A stretch of 5,047 nt of DNA from Parcubacteria group bacterium GW2011_GWD2_43_10 (lineage in GTDB: Bacteria; Patescibacteriota; Patescibacteriia; Veblenbacterales; UBA10138). The translations under genes and the position numbers were made by a program. The stretch lies in the NCBI GenBank assembly GCA_000995845.1, contig LCEZ01000059.1:1-5047 (forward strand), read 5' to 3'. Numbering within the stretch: the stretch's first letter is position 1; each line of letters starts with the position of its first letter. The notes beneath the pieces are model-generated. The model did no database searches, was not told where the DNA came from, and worked only from the letters and a program-made list of their open reading frames with translations. Below, in pieces: positions 3,933 through 5,047 of the stretch.

Positions 3933-4430
3933 ATGCAACTAGCACCAATTTTTGATAACGAAGACGAAAGATTAAAAGCCTTAAAAAGGTTGGGCATACT
4001 AAGCTCTAAACCTGACGAACGCTTTGATACCATCACTAAAAAACTAACCGAAGAATTCAAGGTACCGATATCAACCGTCTCAATTATTGATAAAGACAAA
4101 GAATGGTTTAAATCTTGCCAGGGTTTAGATCAAGCCGAGGGAAAACGAGAAGCCTCTTTTTGCGGCCATGCCATGTACTCAAAACATCTTTTTATTGTGG
4201 AAGATACACTTAAAGACCAGCGCTTTGCTGATAACCCTTATGTAATTGGCCCACCCCATATCCGCTTTTACGCCGGTGTCGCCCTGCACGACCAACAAAC
4301 CAAGTTGCCGATTGGCGTATTATGCATAAAAGATACTAAACCTAGGGTGTTATCAATGGATGAAATTAATAAACTAGTTGCTTTGGGTGAAGAAACAGAA
4401 ATGATGCTAAATGAACCAACTAATAAATAA
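3933..4430 (+). CDS. Stand-alone GAF-domain protein
   Basis: This 165-residue protein is essentially one GAF domain, a small-molecule or redox sensing fold. It resembles the N-terminal sensor module of many diguanylate cyclases and histidine kinases. Seen in order: the lead-in helix NEDERLKALKRLGIL (9-23), PDERFDTIT (27-35), the first strand VPISTVSIIDKDKEWFKS (44-61), SFCGHAM (75-81), VEDTLKDQRFADNP (89-102), GPPHIRFYAGVAL (106-118), IGVLCIKD and a closing helix. There is no output domain and no membrane segment or signal peptide, so it is probably a cytosolic sensor acting through a partner. Cys62 and Cys77 could be redox or ligand residues, but that is a guess. No Shine-Dalgarno precedes the ATG. 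A reading frame for a DUF1003-like protein starts five bases after the stop, implying one operon. Confidence 0.9.
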   Translation: MQLAPIFDNEDERLKALKRLGILSSKPDERFDTITKKLTEEFKVPISTVSIIDKDKEWFKSCQGLDQAEGKREASFCGHAMYSKHLFIVEDTLKDQRFADNPYVIGPPHIRFYAGVALHDQQTKLPIGVLCIKDTKPRVLSMDEINKLVALGEETEMMLNEPTNK

Positions 4431-4435
4431 ACTTC

Positions 4436-4519
4436 ATGGCAGACAAACAAAACAGACTTGATATCATAACCCCAAAAATAACCTGGTGGATAGGCTCACC
4501 TAGCTCTATTGTGTTTTAA
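4436..4519 (+). pseudogene. N-terminal part of a DUF1003-like protein, cut off by a frameshift
   Basis: A 27-codon frame begins five bases after the GAF stop: MADKQNRLDIITPK, then ITWWIGSPSSIVF, ending at TAA (4517-4519). The sequence looks like the start of DUF1003 proteins, where a charged segment is followed by a '(I/F)GS' motif entering the first membrane helix. The hydrophobic run continues in another frame as LIMLSLAIFGYN, exactly where this frame stops. One extra T in TTTT (4514-4517) would fuse both into a single protein of 164 residues. This is therefore either a sequencing or assembly error in the T run, a real inactivating deletion, or a -1 frameshift. The slippage site is poor for programmed shifting, because Phe tRNA would re-pair on GTT. 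Confidence 0.6.
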
Positions 4520-4521
4520 TA

Positions 4522-4932
4522 ATGTTGAGTTTGGCTATTTTTGGCTACAATGCCACCGATATACTGCTTATACTGACTACTATTGTTTCCCTAGAAGCTA
4601 TTTACTTATCTATATTTATCCAATACACCGTAAACCAACAAGCTCGAGTGATTACCGAGGTAGCTGAGGATATTGGCGAAGTTACGGAAGATGTAGATGA
4701 GATTTCTAAAGATGTAGATGAGATTTCCAAGGATGTGGATGAACTTTCCAAGGACGTAGATGAGATTTCTGAAGATGTTGATGATTTGCAAGCTGATGCT
4801 GAAAAAGAAAATGTTAGCGATACTGAAACCTATGCCCGTATGGAACGGCAGATCGGTGTAATCCTTGCGGAAATAACTACACTCAAAAACAAAGAACTTA
4901 TCAAACAATCGGCTGATCAGGTAGGTAAATAA
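4522..4932 (+). CDS. DUF1003-like membrane protein with heptad coiled coil (main part)
   Basis: The 136-residue frame opens inside a membrane region. MLSLAIFGYN is the tail of one hydrophobic segment, and ILLILTTIVSLEAIYLSIFI (14-33) is a second, matching the DUF1003 hallmark 'LTxxxSLEAIxLSIFI' followed by a polar stretch (QYTVNQQARVITEV). Residues 50-91 are six near-identical seven-residue repeats of the type DVDEISK. These form an acidic coiled coil, followed by DAEKENVSDTETYARMERQIGVI and a lysine-containing end. The function of DUF1003 proteins is not established; the build suggests a membrane-anchored protein that oligomerises through its cytoplasmic coil. The natural start is probably 4436 in another frame. 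The ATG at 4522 lacks a Shine-Dalgarno and truncates the first helix. A bidirectional terminator lies 22 bases after the stop. Confidence 0.82.
   Translation: MLSLAIFGYNATDILLILTTIVSLEAIYLSIFIQYTVNQQARVITEVAEDIGEVTEDVDEISKDVDEISKDVDELSKDVDEISEDVDDLQADAEKENVSDTETYARMERQIGVILAEITTLKNKELIKQSADQVGK
4669..4794 (+). repeat. Six tandem 21-bp units encoding heptads
   Basis: In-frame units start at 4669, 4690, 4711, 4732, 4753 and 4774 and encode DIGEVTE, DVDEISK, DVDEISK, DVDELSK, DVDEISE and DVDDLQA. The middle units differ mainly at third codon positions (TCT/TCC, AAA/AAG, GTA/GTG), so the protein repeat is conserved while the DNA drifts. The outer units are more diverged. Confidence 0.85.
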
Positions 4933-4950
4933 TATATCGCTAGAAAATAA

Positions 4951-4978
4951 AAAACTCACCATTTTTGGTGAGCTTTTT
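4951..4978. terminator. Bidirectional intrinsic terminator
   Basis: CTCACCA (4955-4961) pairs with TGGTGAG (4966-4972) across TTTT. On the plus strand CTTTTT follows. On the minus strand the stem is followed by TTTTTTATTTTC. It can therefore end both the GAF/DUF1003-like transcript and the convergent minus-strand gene. Confidence 0.88.
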
Positions 4979-4990
4979 GAAATTAATATT

Positions 4991-5047
4991 TTAGTACTCA
5001 GGCTTCCATTTTTTAAAATCAATTCCTTCAGGAATAACGAGGACGCC
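4991..5047 (-). CDS. C-terminal end of an unidentified gene (runs off the right edge)
   Basis: Read on the minus strand from the window edge, an open frame gives GVLVIPEGIDFKKWKPEY and then TAA (4993-4991). The chain has the balanced composition of a real protein end. The stop is followed by the terminator at 4951-4978, which has a proper T-run in this direction. That arrangement supports a convergent gene whose body lies beyond 5047. With 18 residues I cannot name the family, and the motif I can see (VIPEGIDFKKW) does not point to one. Confidence 0.6.
   Translation of the reverse strand, partial: GVLVIPEGIDFKKWKPEY

Noticed and set aside
4268..4450. Minus-strand frame over the GAF gene end
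   Set aside because: It is a shadow of the conserved GAF C-terminal region.
4669..4794. CRISPR-like array
   Set aside because: The 21-bp units are contiguous, in frame and without spacers. They encode coiled-coil heptads.
4606..5022. Minus-strand frame of 138 codons
   Set aside because: It reads the heptad repeats and the terminator in antisense, giving a low-complexity I/N/F-rich chain. The minus-strand partial gene at 4991-5047 is in a different frame and fits the terminator better.

Overview
The window reads like chromosomal DNA of a small-genome bacterium. I lean towards the Patescibacteria (Candidate Phyla Radiation). The reasons are family-level impressions: a TypA of that general style, a DUF1003-like membrane protein with DVDEI-type coiled-coil repeats, a tRNA gene without an encoded CCA, and several genes with no Shine-Dalgarno sequence. 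All three stop codons terminate genes here, so the standard bacterial code fits. The taxonomic call is an inference and was not tested by any search.

Bases 1-320 hold RNA. A tRNA-like fragment sits at the left edge and is followed by strong hairpins. Then come a complete tRNA-Glu(TTC) flanked by an inverted copy of its own 3' end, a heavily structured segment, and an intrinsic terminator. Bases 289-724 form a complete minus-strand unit (promoter, Shine-Dalgarno, 108-codon hypothetical gene, terminator). Bases 725-996 are gene-free and contain short hairpins.

Bases 992-1713 hold a two-gene toxin-antitoxin-like cassette: an excisionase-type HTH protein followed, with a 4-base ATGA overlap, by a Fic/Doc-family protein. 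Its promoter is built into a perfect 30-bp palindrome that ends one base before the start codon, so the mRNA is probably leaderless and autoregulated. A 17-bp direct repeat brackets the cassette (765-781 and 1722-1738), which suggests a mobile insertion. Bases 1747-1818 on the minus strand could encode a 23-residue single-helix membrane peptide.

Bases 1849-3847 hold typA (bipA), a ribosome-associated translational GTPase. It has a near-consensus promoter, a leader with a start-stop mini-ORF and a terminator-like hairpin, and a strong terminator. Bases 3864-4978 hold a second plus-strand unit: a stand-alone GAF-domain protein and, five bases later, a DUF1003-like membrane/coiled-coil protein. 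The latter appears split by a one-base frameshift in a T run. A bidirectional terminator separates this unit from the 3' end of a convergent minus-strand gene that runs off the right edge.

The parts most worth a second look are the palindrome-controlled HTH/Fic cassette with its flanking repeats, the inverted repeat around tRNA-Glu, the typA leader, and the frameshifted DUF1003-like gene.
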